Of a stretch of 64,000 nucleotides of DNA, positions 9,739 through 19,190 are shown one piece after another. Location: contig JANWVC010000014.1 of the NCBI GenBank assembly GCA_025057755.1, positions 62,001 to 126,000 on the forward strand, given 5' to 3'. This stretch comes from Limisphaera sp. (lineage in GTDB: Bacteria; Verrucomicrobiota; Verrucomicrobiia; Limisphaerales; Limisphaeraceae). The stretch's first letter is position 1, and the number at the start of each line of letters is the position of its first letter. The translations under genes and the position numbers were made by a program. The notes under the pieces were generated by a model, which made no database searches, was not told where the DNA came from, and was given only the letters and a program-made list of their open reading frames with translations.

Positions 9739-12582
9739 TCAAGGGAAGCCGGGGCCGCTTGACGGCAGGGCCCGAGCCAGCAATTGCGCCATGTGCAAGA
9801 CCGGAACAGCCGACAGATGCGCCACCTGCTGCCGACAGCTCGTTCCGGACGCCACCAAAACCGTGCCAAAGGGCGTATGCTCGATCTGCTCCACCAAGGG
9901 TTCCGCCACGCGCAACGAAAGTTCATACGTAGCCGCCATGGCTCCAAAGGCGCCGGCCATCCCACAACAACCGCTGTCCAACAGACGTACCGTCCGCCCC
10001 GGCAACCGCCCTGCCAATCGCGCCAAGACAGGCCCCAGACACTTCACATGGCAATGCGCATGCACGAGTACCAAACCGGAGCCGTGTTCCCATGCTACAC
10101 TGTCCGGATGCGCCGCCAAATGCGCCTCCACAAACGTTTCAAAAAGAACACATCTTGAAGCCGCTCCCGATGCCCCTGCCAGGCCCAGCTCATGGTAATC
10201 TTCCACAAACATCGAGTAACACGAGGGCTCCAGAAAGATCACCGGAACACCTGCCGGTTCCCGCTCAAGCAACGAAAGATTCCATTGCCCTAACGCCCGT
10301 GCGCGCTGCAAATCGCCCTGGCTAAACGCAGGTCGACCACAACATCGCCGCCCTTCGATGAGGCTCACTTCATATCCCAACGCTTCCAAGACCGCTACGG
10401 CCGCCATGCCCACCCCTGGTTCGTGATACCGAATAAACGTATCGTCCCACAACAAGACCCGGCCTCTGCTGCTCCAAGACGGAGCCGACCTCTGCGCAAA
10501 CCAACGGTCGAACCGTTGTCGGGCGTATGCTGGCAAGGGGCGCTCTGCCGCCACGCCCAGCGACCGTTCCATCAACGCGCGCACCCATCTCCAACCCAAT
10601 ACCTCATTGGCCAGGCTCGGCACTCGAGACAACCACGCATTCACCTGATCCACCCGACTTACCAGACGCGCCCCCCAAGGCATGCCCACCGCATGATTAC
10701 GGCCCTGCAACAACTCGGCCTTGAGTAACCCCATGTCAACATTCGAAGGACATTCCGACACGCAAGCCCGGCAACCCAGGCACGTCTCCACCGCCCGGCG
10801 GAATTCTTCACTTTCCCACACCGACCGTCCTTCGAGCCCCCGCCCCTCCAACGCCGCACGAACAAGATTGACGCGGCCCCGGGTGCTCAACGCTTCCTCC
10901 CCGGTGACCGGAAAGGTCGGACACATGACCGGCGTCAACTTCCGACACCCGCCACATCCGTTGCACTGCTCCAGATGGGCGACAAACGAGCCATCCCGCG
11001 CAGCAAAAGCTAACACCGGCTCAAACGGTAGTTTCAGCGCCCGCGCCGGGCTCAGCCGCAAATCCTTGTCGCAACGATAACGACCGTCCGGAATGATTTT
11101 ACCCGGATTCAATACCCCATGCGGGTCAAACGATCGCTTAATTTCCCGCATGGCACCCAATAAATCCTCTCCCAACTGCTCCTCCATGAACTCAGTCCGA
11201 GCAATGCCGACCCCATGCTCAGCCGCCAGCGATCCTCCAAAACAAGCCACCAATCGCGAAACCCCCTCTGCCACCTGTCGCAACCGACGCACATCCTCCG
11301 CCCGATGCAAATCCAGCACCGGCCGCACATGCAGCAGACCGGACCCCGCATGCCCATAAAACGACGCCTCTAACTGCAGCTCCTCGAGCAAAGCCTCCAA
11401 GGCCTCCACATAGGCCGGCAACCGATCCGGCACCACCGCAGTGTCCTCGATAATCGTAACGGGTTTGGCCGGACCCGGTCGGCTTGTCAGCAGCGACAAC
11501 CCCGCCTTCCGCAAGGTCCACACCAAGCCCATCTGTCTTTCGTCCTGAACGGCTTGAAACCCTTGACCCGCCCGCAGTCGCTCCAGTTCAAACAATTTGT
11601 CATTGACCTCGTCCAGGAACTCCACCACCAAAACCGACTCATATCGACGCTCATCCAAGGCCAGCAACCGCCGGGCCTCCGCAAAGGCATCCCGGCCCCG
11701 CGTTTGGTCCAAGAGCAAACGATCCAAATGCTCCACGGCTGCCGGCCGCAAGGCGCGTAAGGCCACTGCGACCTCCATGGCCTCCCGCCGGGAATCAAAG
11801 AATAACACGCCCAAGGCCTTTTGTTTCGGCAACGGCACCACCCGCAACACGGCCGCCAAAATGCCGGCCAACGTTCCTTCACTACCACAAATCAACTGGG
11901 TCAAATCTCCCGGCCGCTGCATATAGCGGTCCAACGCGTAGCCCGGCCAGCGCTTGACCAAACCCGGCGGCATCCGCTCCTGCACCCGCAAACCATGCAA
12001 CTGCACCACATCGTCTGCCGACCGCCGTTGCAAAGGGAGGGGATCTTCTCCGGGCCGCAACCAACGCACCCGACCGTCAGCCAGCACCACTTCCAACGCG
12101 ACCACATGATCAGCCGTGGTCCCATACCAAGGAGCTCGTGCGCCGGAAGAATTGGAGGCAATCATTCCGCCGAGCGTGGCACGGTCGCTCGTAGCCACAT
12201 CAGGGCCAAACATGAACCCGTGAGGACGTAAAAACGCGTTCAATTGGTCCAACACCACCCCGGCTTCAACCTCCACGATGGCCCGTTCGCGATCCAGGCT
12301 GCGAATCGAGCGCAAATGTCGCGCAAAATCCACCACCACGCCCTCGCCCAACGCCCCACCCGTCAACCCCGTACCTGCTCCCCGGGGAATCACGCTTAAA
12401 CCGGCTTGAGCCGCCGCCTTGATCACAGCGCTGGCCTGACGCGCATTCCGGGGAAACGCCACAGCCGCAGGTTCCACCTGATAAATCGAGGCGTCGGTGG
12501 CATACAACTGACGGGTCACGTTGTCGAAAGCCACTTCACAATTGGCTGCTGACAACAATGCGCGCTGCTGCGTTGAGGTCAT
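9739..12582 (-). CDS. FAD-linked oxidase with two 4Fe-4S centres and CCG domains (glycolate/D-lactate dehydrogenase type)
   Basis: This 947-residue fusion probably oxidises a 2-hydroxy acid and passes electrons through iron-sulfur centres to the respiratory chain. The first half is a PCMH-type FAD domain (PRGAGTGLTGGAL, then GPDVATSDRATLGGMIASNS), followed by a GlcD-like cap with EHGVGIART. The second half has cysteine clusters CNGCGGC near residue 541 and CLGCRACVSECP near 605. Two CCG-type motifs of heterodisulfide reductase/GlcF proteins follow, GRRCCGRPA near 745 and DSGCCGMAG near 870. Fusions of GlcD-like and GlcF-like parts are known (YdiJ/Dld-II type). The exact substrate (D-lactate, glycolate or D-2-hydroxyglutarate) cannot be told from motifs alone. 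Confidence 0.9.
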   Translation of the reverse strand: MTSTQQRALLSAANCEVAFDNVTRQLYATDASIYQVEPAAVAFPRNARQASAVIKAAAQAGLSVIPRGAGTGLTGGALGEGVVVDFARHLRSIRSLDRERAIVEVEAGVVLDQLNAFLRPHGFMFGPDVATSDRATLGGMIASNSSGARAPWYGTTADHVVALEVVLADGRVRWLRPGEDPLPLQRRSADDVVQLHGLRVQERMPPGLVKRWPGYALDRYMQRPGDLTQLICGSEGTLAGILAAVLRVVPLPKQKALGVLFFDSRREAMEVAVALRALRPAAVEHLDRLLLDQTRGRDAFAEARRLLALDERRYESVLVVEFLDEVNDKLFELERLRAGQGFQAVQDERQMGLVWTLRKAGLSLLTSRPGPAKPVTIIEDTAVVPDRLPAYVEALEALLEELQLEASFYGHAGSGLLHVRPVLDLHRAEDVRRLRQVAEGVSRLVACFGGSLAAEHGVGIARTEFMEEQLGEDLLGAMREIKRSFDPHGVLNPGKIIPDGRYRCDKDLRLSPARALKLPFEPVLAFAARDGSFVAHLEQCNGCGGCRKLTPVMCPTFPVTGEEALSTRGRVNLVRAALEGRGLEGRSVWESEEFRRAVETCLGCRACVSECPSNVDMGLLKAELLQGRNHAVGMPWGARLVSRVDQVNAWLSRVPSLANEVLGWRWVRALMERSLGVAAERPLPAYARQRFDRWFAQRSAPSWSSRGRVLLWDDTFIRYHEPGVGMAAVAVLEALGYEVSLIEGRRCCGRPAFSQGDLQRARALGQWNLSLLEREPAGVPVIFLEPSCYSMFVEDYHELGLAGASGAASRCVLFETFVEAHLAAHPDSVAWEHGSGLVLVHAHCHVKCLGPVLARLAGRLPGRTVRLLDSGCCGMAGAFGAMAATYELSLRVAEPLVEQIEHTPFGTVLVASGTSCRQQVAHLSAVPVLHMAQLLARALPSSGPGFP

Positions 12583-12928
12583 GCTCGTGTTCCGGTCTCA
12601 GCCCCTGCTTACCCACACCGAAGCTTGCCCACGCCTGCTTGCATACTGCCTAGTCTTATCCCCCGCCCCATCAAGGGCCAAGCCAAACCATCACAGCACC
12701 GCTTCTGCCCAGTCGGTTCCCATCCACCCCTCGCACGTGCAAAACGGCGTCCCAACTCCGCCACCAGAGCCACGGAAAACACTCCGTCAAATCGAACAAC
12801 CTCACCCCTCTTGGTCTCGCCAGCAAGGAAATCTTAACGAAATCTTCCCCGCAGCAAATGAGCAGTTCGGTGCACCAGAAACGACGCACCTGTCCCTCGC
12901 GAGTCAGGCTGAATGCAGAAACAGAAAA
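12583..12928. other. Intergenic region, no gene seen
   Basis: A 346-base gap between the start of the FAD/Fe-S oxidoreductase gene and the 3' end of tRNA-Ala. It should hold the promoter of the oxidoreductase-mfd transcript, since that gene starts at its left edge, but I find no convincing -35/-10 pair. Short open frames here have no recognisable protein features. Confidence 0.5.
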
Positions 12929-13004
12929 TGGTGGAGCCGAGGGGACTCGAACCCCTGACCCCCACAATGCCATTGTGGTGCTCTACCAACTGAGCTACGA
13001 CCCC
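12929..13004 (-). tRNA. tRNA-Ala (anticodon GGC)
   Basis: On the minus strand a 76-base cloverleaf starts GGGGTCG and ends CGGCTCC-A-CCA. The acceptor stem contains the G3:U70 wobble pair that is the identity element for alanyl-tRNA synthetase. The D arm contains AGCTCAGTTGGTAGAGC, the anticodon loop ATGGCAT sits in a CCACA/TGTGG stem giving GGC (reads GCC), and the T arm carries GGTTCGAGTCC. CCA is encoded. A sigma70-like promoter lies just upstream. Confidence 0.97.
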
Positions 13005-13016
13005 AACCTTTCTCAC

Positions 13017-13044
13017 AATCTACGAGCCCCCCCGGCGTTGTCAA
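13017..13044 (-). promoter_or_regulatory. Sigma70-like promoter of tRNA-Ala
   Basis: Minus strand: a perfect TTGACA (-35, plus-strand 13039-13044), a 16-base spacer, and TAGATT (-10, 13017-13022, 4 of 6 consensus). The tRNA 5' end is 12 bases beyond the -10 box, which suits a short leader. Confidence 0.6.
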
Positions 13045-13273
13045 AAGCTTTGTCTGCCTTCCAAAGGCAAACAAATCAGCCACGCTGCCCTCCCAACAAC
13101 CTGATGTGTGGCCTGGACCTTCCCGTCATCTCTCTCCCGAGCGGATCGCTCGCGCCGGCCGGACACAGGTCAGGACGGATCGCAACGCAAACCGATCGAC
13201 GCCCACTCAACTCTAACAGACCCCCGCCGGATCAGGTTACCCACGATGCACGCAATCGTCGGCCCCGACCGTT

Positions 13274-14614
13274 TCAACGCCGCCATACCCCGGGTATGCT
13301 ACCCATGCGAGCCATCAGTTTCTGAAAACGACCCATTTTTTTCATCACTTGCTGCATTTGCTGAAACTTCTTCAGCAGCTCATTGACCTCGCTGACACTC
13401 ACGCCGCTGCCGCGAGCAATCCGATGACGCCGACTGGCATTAAGGATTTGGGGCTGACGCCGTTCCTGCGGCGTCATGGCACACAAAATAGCCTCCATCC
13501 GGCGCAATTCCTTTTCCTGCCTGGCCAGATCCACCTGCTGCAAGGCTTCGTCTCCCCCGGGCAGCAATCTCATAAGGCTCTCCAATGGCCCGAGCTTCCG
13601 CATCTGGCGAAGTTGTTCCAAAAAATCCTCCAACGTGAATGCTCCCTTCCGGAGTTTTTCCTCTAATTTGCGTGCATCCGCTTCTTCGACCGCCTCGGCC
13701 GCCTTTTCGACCAGGCTGACAATGTCCCCCATCCCCAAGATTCGAGATGCCATCCGGTCGGGATGAAACGGCTCCAGAGCATCCAACTTTTCGCCCGTTC
13801 CCACAAATTTGATTGGTTTTCCAACCACAGCACGGAAACTGAGCGCTGCACCACCGCGGGCGTCGCCGTCGAGTTTGGTAAGAATGGCACCCGTGATTTG
13901 CAGGGCACGGTCGAAATGGGTAGCCACGTGAACCGCCTCCTGACCCGTCGCGGCATCCAATACCAGCAAAATCTCACGCGGCTGAACCAGGTCACGGAGT
14001 CGGACCAGCTCTTGGACCAACGGTTCATCGATGTGCAAACGACCCGCAGTGTCAAAAATCAACACGTTGCACGCCCGCTGGCGTGCGAACTCCAAAGCTT
14101 CCTGCGCAATGGTCAAAACATCAGAGCAACCCCGCGGTGCGTAAGTGGGAATCCCCAATTGGCGCCCCAGCGTCTCAAGCTGATCCATGGCAGCCGGGCG
14201 GTACACATCCGCGGCCACCAACAGCGGTTGACGCCCCTGCTTGTGCAACAAGCGCGCCAATTTACCGCTCGTGGTGGTTTTCCCCGAGCCATGCAATCCG
14301 ACCATCAGGATGCATGTGGGCTGACCACTCAAATCGAGGCCCGCATGGCGGTCGCCCAGGAGAGCCACAAGTTCATCATGAATGATCTTAATGACCTGTT
14401 GACCCGGTTGAATGCTCTGGATGACCTCCTGTCCCAGGGCTTTGGCCCGGACTCGCTCCAAAAAATCCCGCGCGACCTTGTAGTGGACATCGGCGTCCAA
14501 CAGAGCAATCCGCACCTCGCGCAGGGCGTCAGCCATGTTGGCCTCCGTGAGTTTTCCCACGCCCCGCAAATGTCGCAGGGCGTGTTGTAATTTGCTGGTC
14601 AACGATTCGAACAT
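13274..14614 (-). CDS. ffh: Signal recognition particle GTPase Ffh
   Basis: Ffh binds 4.5S RNA and signal sequences of nascent chains and docks them to FtsY at the membrane. The 446-residue product has the standard layout. An N domain is followed by the G domain with P-loop GLHGSGKTTTSGKLA near residue 105, DTAGRLHID (G3), TKLDGDARGG (G4) and GTGEKLDALEPFHPDR. The methionine-rich M domain contains the helix around GSGVSVSEVNELLKKF and ends in a run of Gln, Met and Lys. I start at the ATG at 14614 (MFESLTSK), the usual Ffh N-terminus; 13 upstream codons in frame are not conserved. It stands alone between two tRNA genes. Confidence 0.96.
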   Translation of the reverse strand: MFESLTSKLQHALRHLRGVGKLTEANMADALREVRIALLDADVHYKVARDFLERVRAKALGQEVIQSIQPGQQVIKIIHDELVALLGDRHAGLDLSGQPTCILMVGLHGSGKTTTSGKLARLLHKQGRQPLLVAADVYRPAAMDQLETLGRQLGIPTYAPRGCSDVLTIAQEALEFARQRACNVLIFDTAGRLHIDEPLVQELVRLRDLVQPREILLVLDAATGQEAVHVATHFDRALQITGAILTKLDGDARGGAALSFRAVVGKPIKFVGTGEKLDALEPFHPDRMASRILGMGDIVSLVEKAAEAVEEADARKLEEKLRKGAFTLEDFLEQLRQMRKLGPLESLMRLLPGGDEALQQVDLARQEKELRRMEAILCAMTPQERRQPQILNASRRHRIARGSGVSVSEVNELLKKFQQMQQVMKKMGRFQKLMARMGSIPGVWRR

Positions 14615-14728
14615 GCTGCAATACAGGCTAGCAGGACCCGACATCGCTGGCAAACGGGCCTCTCAAACAAAAGCCTCCTCGCATGCAGCCCGCCCCCGAT
14701 ACGCTTAGCCCTACTCCGGCCGGGCTCG

Positions 14729-14758
14729 TTGACAACCCGCAGACGCCGTGGCTAACTA
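14729..14758 (+). promoter_or_regulatory. Probable promoter of tRNA-Tyr
   Basis: A perfect TTGACA lies at 14729-14734, followed after 18 bases by an A/T-rich stretch starting TAACTA at 14753. The -10 match is poor, so the exact box is uncertain. The tRNA begins 13 bases further on, a placement like that of the tRNA-Ala promoter. Confidence 0.4.
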
Positions 14759-14771
14759 TTTCTGCCCGTGT

Positions 14772-14858
14772 GGTGGGATACTCAAGTGGTCAACGAGGGC
14801 AGACTGTAAATCTGCTGGCCTTAGGCCTTCACAGGTTCGAATCCTGTTCCCACCACCA
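14772..14858 (+). tRNA. tRNA-Tyr (anticodon GTA)
   Basis: An 87-base class II tRNA starting GGTGGGA and ending TCCCACC-A-CCA, so the seven-pair acceptor stem is perfect and CCA is encoded. The anticodon loop CTGTAAA, between GCAGA and TCTGC, gives GTA at 14806-14808. A long variable arm (TGGCCTTAGGCC) and a T arm with GGTTCGAATCC follow. The long variable arm with GTA is diagnostic for bacterial tRNA-Tyr. Confidence 0.97.
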
Positions 14859-15330
14859 CTTTTTTATGGACGAACCGATCGAGCCGGCTCGGTCTCTTCA
14901 CGCCATCTGGTTTGGTGGTTCAATGATGGCTCCGATCTTGGGTGTCCTACACAAGCAAGCAGCAGCCCGATACCAAAGCTTCGCTACGGTCCACTTGGCC
15001 ACGCCTTCGCATGGATCTCCGCGCCCGGTCCCGGCCTGTTCCATGCGCACCGCATGCCAACAGCACCGAACCGAACCTCGCCCGATGAGCCCACCTGTTC
15101 ACGCTGATGACCCTCTTGGATGTCCGAAGCCTGGTCATGATCGAGTCTCCAATCCGAGGCCGCCAAACCCACGCTGAGAGTGGGCCCGGTATAGGGCTGC
15201 CGCAGCGGTGCGCCACAGCGGTCAACCAAAAGCGGAAGTGTCGCTAGCCCCGGTGCGCGCTGTAGATCAGATTTGCCAGAGCAGCGAATCGGGCTCTATC
15301 CCCCACCCGACCTATCCACCCTCTTTTGAT
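14859..15330. other. Intergenic region, possible minus-strand relic
   Basis: A 472-base stretch between tRNA-Tyr and the methyltransferase gene. I see no convincing gene. A minus-strand stretch around 15230-14985 reads TGPTLSVGLAASDW and nearby text in a way that could be a relic of a membrane or surface protein. It lacks a start, a recognisable motif and continuity, so I do not call it. Confidence 0.35.
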
Positions 15331-16044
15331 TCATGCCGAGCACAAATCAGGCCGTTTTTCGTACACGACCAACCGCGCCGGCGGAAGATTCCGCCAGATC
15401 ACCGCAGTCTCCCGAATGCAAAACCCCGGGAAATGAAGCGAAGGTTCGTGCCGGAGCCGATAACGGAACTGGATCCATCGGCCGTAAGTCGGCAGGAGCC
15501 GATAGATTTCTCGGGCCACTTGCTGACGATCCGACTCCGAAAACGCCCGCAAAGGCAAGCTGGAGACCACTGTTGCAATGCGCGCGCGCCGACCCAAGTG
15601 GTGATGGATCAAGTCGGTCAATTGCCGCGCGTCTCCTTCCAAGACCTGCACATCGGGGAAGCGCCGGCGCAAAATCTCGGCCAAGCGTGGCATCGCTTCC
15701 ACTGCCACCAATTGGTCGGCGGGAACTCCACGGCCCAACAATGCCTCCGTGACCGAGCCCGTGCCCGCTCCTAACTCCACCACATAACCCGCCGGCGGCA
15801 TCGGAACCTGACTGGCCATGGCCCGGGCCAAAAAACGGGAACTCGGAGCCACGGCGCCAATCCGACGGGGACTGGTGGCATAATGCCACAAAATCAGCGG
15901 TGTGTCGGTCAGGACCCGCAACCAACGACGGAACGGATCGCCCACCCTCGGCGTGGACCGAATGACGCCGAACGCCGGCGCCATCGGCCGAGCAATCACG
16001 GAGGACGATCTGCGTGAGGAACGCTCCATGAGAGACGCCTGCAT
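15331..16044 (-). CDS. Class I SAM-dependent methyltransferase, PmtA-like (phospholipid N-methyltransferase family)
   Basis: This 237-residue protein carries TSPRRIGAVAPSSRFLA, typical of the PmtA/rRNA-dimethylase-like family. The SAM motif I is VVELGAGTG (residues 88-96), acidic motif II is VAVEAMPRL, motif III is VLEGDARQL, and the post-motif is VVSSLPL. PmtA enzymes methylate phosphatidylethanolamine toward phosphatidylcholine. The closest relatives of such short proteins also include uncharacterised methyltransferases, so the substrate is inferred. Its ATG overlaps the pyrB stop as TAATG, so it is probably translationally coupled to the pyrimidine genes. About 45 N-terminal residues before the conserved part are Arg/Ser-rich. 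Confidence 0.78.
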   Translation of the reverse strand: MQASLMERSSRRSSSVIARPMAPAFGVIRSTPRVGDPFRRWLRVLTDTPLILWHYATSPRRIGAVAPSSRFLARAMASQVPMPPAGYVVELGAGTGSVTEALLGRGVPADQLVAVEAMPRLAEILRRRFPDVQVLEGDARQLTDLIHHHLGRRARIATVVSSLPLRAFSESDRQQVAREIYRLLPTYGRWIQFRYRLRHEPSLHFPGFCIRETAVIWRNLPPARLVVYEKRPDLCSA

Positions 16045-16988
16045 TAAGCTGCGATGACCTCCTGGGGGCCGCGGCCCCCGTTGACCAGGAACAGGACGGC
16101 CATCCGAACGGCCATCCCGTTGGTCACCTGTTCCAAAATCACGGAGCGCTCGCCGTCGGCCGTTTCACTATCGATCTCGACTCCCCGATTGATCGGGCCG
16201 GGATGCATGATCAAGACGTCCGGTTTGGTCCAAGCCATTCGCGCAGGATTGATTCCGAAAAACTGGATATACTCTTGAACCCCTGGAAACATGGTGCGCC
16301 GCTGACGTTCATGCTGAATGCGCAACAGGTTGATCACATCGGCATCTCGAATGGCCTCTTTCAAATCATACGTGACCCGACAGCCCAATTGCTCAAATTC
16401 ACGCGGGACCAACGTCGACGGGCCGCAAAGCGTCACCCGGGCACCCAACTTGGTCAGCCCCCAAATGTCCGAGCGCGCCACCCGGCTGTACAAAATGTCG
16501 CCAATGATGGTCACGTTGAGGCCCTCGATCCGTCCCTTTCTCTCCCGAATGGTGAACAAGTCCAACAACGCTTGCGTGGGATGCTCATGGGCCCCGTCCC
16601 CGGCATTGATCACATGAGCTTGAAGGACGCGGGCCAAAAAATGAGGTGCGCCCGCCGCCGAATGCCGGATGACGATAAAATCCACGTTCATCGCCTCCAA
16701 ATTGCGCGCAGTATCTTTTAAGGTCTCGCCTTTGCGCAGGGAAGATGCCTCGGCCGTAAAATTCACAATATCGGCCGAAAGACGCTGCTCGGCCAATTCG
16801 AAACTGGTACGCGTGCGCGTGGAAGGTTCCACAAAAAGATTCACCACCGTCTTGCCGCGCAAGGCCGGAAAGGTCTTAATCGCACGCCGCCCCACCTCCT
16901 TCAGCGCCCGGGCCGTATCGAGGACGGTGACGATTTCCTCAGCCGTCAACGACTGAATATCCAGCAGATGACGACGGGTCCAACTCAT
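16044..16988 (-). CDS. pyrB: Aspartate carbamoyltransferase catalytic subunit
   Basis: PyrB condenses carbamoyl phosphate with aspartate to N-carbamoyl-L-aspartate, the committed step of pyrimidine synthesis. The 314-residue product has the carbamoyl-phosphate motif [23 protein letters not shown] in the hinge, and [11 protein letters not shown] near the C-terminus. I start at the ATG at 16988 (MSWTRRHLL). It overlaps the pyrR stop by four bases (ATGA), and the 18 codons further upstream fall inside pyrR. No regulatory subunit gene (pyrI) is nearby, as is usual where pyrR is present. The downstream neighbour is the PmtA-like gene. Confidence 0.96.
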   Translation of the reverse strand: MSWTRRHLLDIQSLTAEEIVTVLDTARALKEVGRRAIKTFPALRGKTVVNLFVEPSTRTRTSFELAEQRLSADIVNFTAEASSLRKGETLKDTARNLEAMNVDFIVIRHSAAGAPHFLARVLQAHVINAGDGAHEHPTQALLDLFTIRERKGRIEGLNVTIIGDILYSRVARSDIWGLTKLGARVTLCGPSTLVPREFEQLGCRVTYDLKEAIRDADVINLLRIQHERQRRTMFPGVQEYIQFFGINPARMAWTKPDVLIMHPGPINRGVEIDSETADGERSVILEQVTNGMAVRMAVLFLVNGGRGPQEVIAA

Positions 16989-17524
16989 GGCCGTTCCAAA
17001 AAGACGGCATCCTCGCCGCCCCCGCCCACTTCCGACAAGCACACCTCAATTCGTTCCTCTAATGCAGTAGGCACGTTCTTGCCGACAAAATCCGCCTTGA
17101 TGGGCAACTCGCGATGTCCACGGTCGATCAATGTCGCCAGTTGAATGCGCCGCGGCCGGCCAAGATCATTCAAAGCATCCATGGCAGCGCGAATCGTACG
17201 CCCGCTGAACAAGACGTCGTCCACCAGAACCACCGTCCGGTCGTTGACATCAAATGGGATCAAGGTTGGATGCACCTCCGGAGCCAGCCGTTGGTCCAGG
17301 TCATCCCGATGCAAGCTCACGTCCAGGGCCCCCACCGGAACAGGATGTCCCCAAATCATGGCCAGCCGCTCTGCCAACCGACGGGCCAGCGTTACACCTC
17401 CACGCTGGATGCCCACGAGGGCCACCCGGCCGGATTCTTCGTTGGCCTCGGCTATCTCATGAGCCATCCGGGCCAACATGCGTTGGACCGCGGCCGTATT
17501 GAGGATCAGAATACGCTGCCCCAT
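16985..17524 (-). CDS. pyrR: Bifunctional pyr operon regulator / uracil phosphoribosyltransferase
   Basis: PyrR binds pyr mRNA and represses expression when UMP is high, and it has uracil phosphoribosyltransferase activity. The 179-residue product shows the family's SRxxRGG-like region as [18 protein letters not shown] and the PRPP-binding loop [17 protein letters not shown]. Start choice is between a TTG at 17536 and the ATG at 17524. Neither has a clear ribosome site, and I prefer the ATG because it gives the normal N-terminus. It is the first gene of a pyrR-pyrB-methyltransferase operon linked by an ATGA and then a TAATG overlap. I could not see a PyrR-binding loop plus terminator in the 146 bases upstream. 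Confidence 0.93.
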   Translation of the reverse strand: MGQRILILNTAAVQRMLARMAHEIAEANEESGRVALVGIQRGGVTLARRLAERLAMIWGHPVPVGALDVSLHRDDLDQRLAPEVHPTLIPFDVNDRTVVLVDDVLFSGRTIRAAMDALNDLGRPRRIQLATLIDRGHRELPIKADFVGKNVPTALEERIEVCLSEVGGGGEDAVFLERP

Positions 17525-17670
17525 GGTGCTTGCCAAACGCCTGTCGCGGCGGGCGCAAAATTAATCCGGCCAGGACGCCGCACATATCCATCCAGTCCCG
17601 ATGACCATGCAACGAGCCACCTTTCGTCACGCGCAGGCCCAAACATGATCGTTTCTGGCAAGAGTTGGAT

Positions 17671-18003
17671 TCAGGCGGAAGGTTTCGGGGAATCGTGAAC
17701 CGGAGGAGAAGAAGCGGTAGAGGTACGGCCAGGACTTGAAGGAGCAGCACTCTGTTGTTGAGCGCGCGCTAAAGACTGCCGGTACGCACGCCATTTGGAC
17801 CGGTGCTTGAGGATCCAGTCCGTCAACGCCCTCTCAAATCCGATGTCGTAGCCGGCCTTTTCCGACTCAATCCATTTATGCTTCAAAATCTCCTCGCGCT
17901 CGGCTTGGAATTCGCGATACAGGGTCGAATTCCGCAGCAGGTCGTCCCCGTCCAGTTCTTTGGTTTCCTCCGGCATAACAGGTTTGGACACAGGCGATCC
18001 CAT
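17671..18003 (-). CDS. Conserved small hypothetical protein
   Basis: A 110-residue charged, soluble protein of unknown function. The central part (about 28-70) is dense and helical, with EREEILKHKWIESEKAG, then YDIGFERALTDWILKHR and SKWRAY. It looks conserved because of its Trp, His and Gly pattern. The ends are low-complexity, and the C-terminus is rich in Ser, Pro and Thr. No signal peptide or membrane segment is visible. It starts 9 bases after the end of the broken htrA on the same strand, so it was probably the second gene of that operon. The ribosome site is weak. Confidence 0.65.
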   Translation of the reverse strand: MGSPVSKPVMPEETKELDGDDLLRNSTLYREFQAEREEILKHKWIESEKAGYDIGFERALTDWILKHRSKWRAYRQSLARAQQQSAAPSSPGRTSTASSPPVHDSPKPSA

Positions 18004-18012
18004 CTGAACTTG

Positions 18013-18900
18013 TTAAAGCACAGTAAGCGCTCCAGCGAGAATTGACAAATAGAAAACGCTACCCGGCGGCGTTTGGGCTGTCATGAGGCGGAGGTGTCGA
18101 GGATCTCGTACTTTGCGCCCGTTTAAGGAAAGCATGAAGTCGCCTTCACGCAGGCTGGCCGCCTCGGCTGGCGTGCCGGGCGCGACGACGCCGACGCGGG
18201 CTCCCCCGGCGCCAAGCAATTCAGTTTGGCGATCGACCTCAGGCATCCCGCGGTGCAAATAAATGCCCAAATATCCGCGCCGGAGTCGGCCCTTAGTAAT
18301 CAACCGCTCCATGACCAGCCGGGCCATATTGGCGGGCACGGCGAATCCGATTCCTACACTGCCGCCCCCGTCGCTGAGGATGGCGGCGTTGATGCCCACT
18401 AACCGGCCCATGATGTCCACTAAAGGCCCGCCGGAGTGGCCAACATTGATGGGAGCGCCTGTTTGGATGAAATCTTCATAGTGAGTCAGCCCCAGTTCGC
18501 CACGCCCCCGGTGCTGACGATTCCCAAGGCACCGTTTGGCCCGCGCCGAACGGGTTGCCCAAAGCCAGAACGAGGTAACCTACTTCCAGCAAGTTGCTGC
18601 CCGTCAGGACGATGGCGGGCAGATCGCTCGCCGGGTTCCGCAGCACCGCGACATCGGTGCGGGGATCGACTCCGATCATCTCAGCTTCGAATTCGGTCCG
18701 GCCACCGGCCAGACGGACGCGGATTTGATCGGCTTGTTCGACGCATGGTTATTGGTAAAGATGCAGGCGTCTTCGGAGACAATCACGCTGGAGCCCAAGC
18801 CCCGGGCGCGCCATTCACGCGGACGAGTTTTCCGTGGAAACTAGTCTCCGAAGAACCGTCGGAACCACGGGTTATCCAAAAAAGGGATGTGGCCAATCAT
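18013..18900 (-). pseudogene. Broken htrA/degP-type serine protease gene
   Basis: HtrA proteases are periplasmic quality-control serine proteases with a PDZ domain. The pieces here are clearly from one: NPWFRRFFGD, then after an in-frame TAG at 18843-18841 RGLGSSVIVSEDACIFTNNH, then in another frame QADQIRVRLAGG and GVDPRTDVAVLR. A return to the first frame gives [20 protein letters not shown] and the PDZ part [12 protein letters not shown]. The catalytic Ser (GHSGGP) and the Asp of TDVAVL survive. I count at least one stop and two frameshifts (near 18744 and around 18510-18540), so no full-length enzyme can be made. The usual N-terminal membrane anchor is not recognisable. Confidence 0.85.
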
Positions 18901-18939
18901 CGTCATTCAAAATGCGCGTTGTTTAAATGGCAACCACGC

Positions 18940-19190
18940 CTAGAAGCGGCTTTTTTGACCACAGGTGCCAAGACTTTTGGTCCGCTCTTTCAATTCCGAT
19001 CGTATGGGGCCCAAGTCCAGTTTGGTCTGAGGCATGGGCCGTTCGGACACTCCGGTGACGCTCCAGTTGATCCAAGTCAGCCAGGCCAGCTTGGTGTTGA
19101 TGTCGGCTCCTGATTGGGCGACGCCGCATGGCAGAGTCTGTATTCGGAAGCGGTGCTGAGGTTGGTGTATCCATCATGGTTTTAAATGGG
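18940..19190 (-). pseudogene. Unidentified gene relic
   Basis: The minus strand reads DGYTNLSTASEY and then, after a one-base shift, SGADINTKLAWLTWINWSV and PMPQTKLDLGPIRSELKER before a stop at 18940. The join of two protein-like stretches across a frameshift suggests a decayed gene rather than random DNA. I do not recognise the family. It lies directly upstream of the broken htrA, inside a 460-base gap that otherwise holds nothing I can identify. Confidence 0.3.

Noticed and set aside
13075-13112. A minus-strand stretch faintly like the 4.5S RNA core near ffh
   Set aside because: The key CCGGAAGG tetraloop region is not present and no hairpin with matching arms is seen.
14748-15107. A plus-strand 119-codon open frame with text like ILKWSTRADCKSAGLRPSQV
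   Set aside because: It is the translation of the tRNA-Tyr gene and its flank, a classic false protein from tRNA DNA.
17525-17670. A PyrR-dependent attenuator before pyrR
   Set aside because: I could not find the conserved binding loop or a terminator hairpin with a T run.
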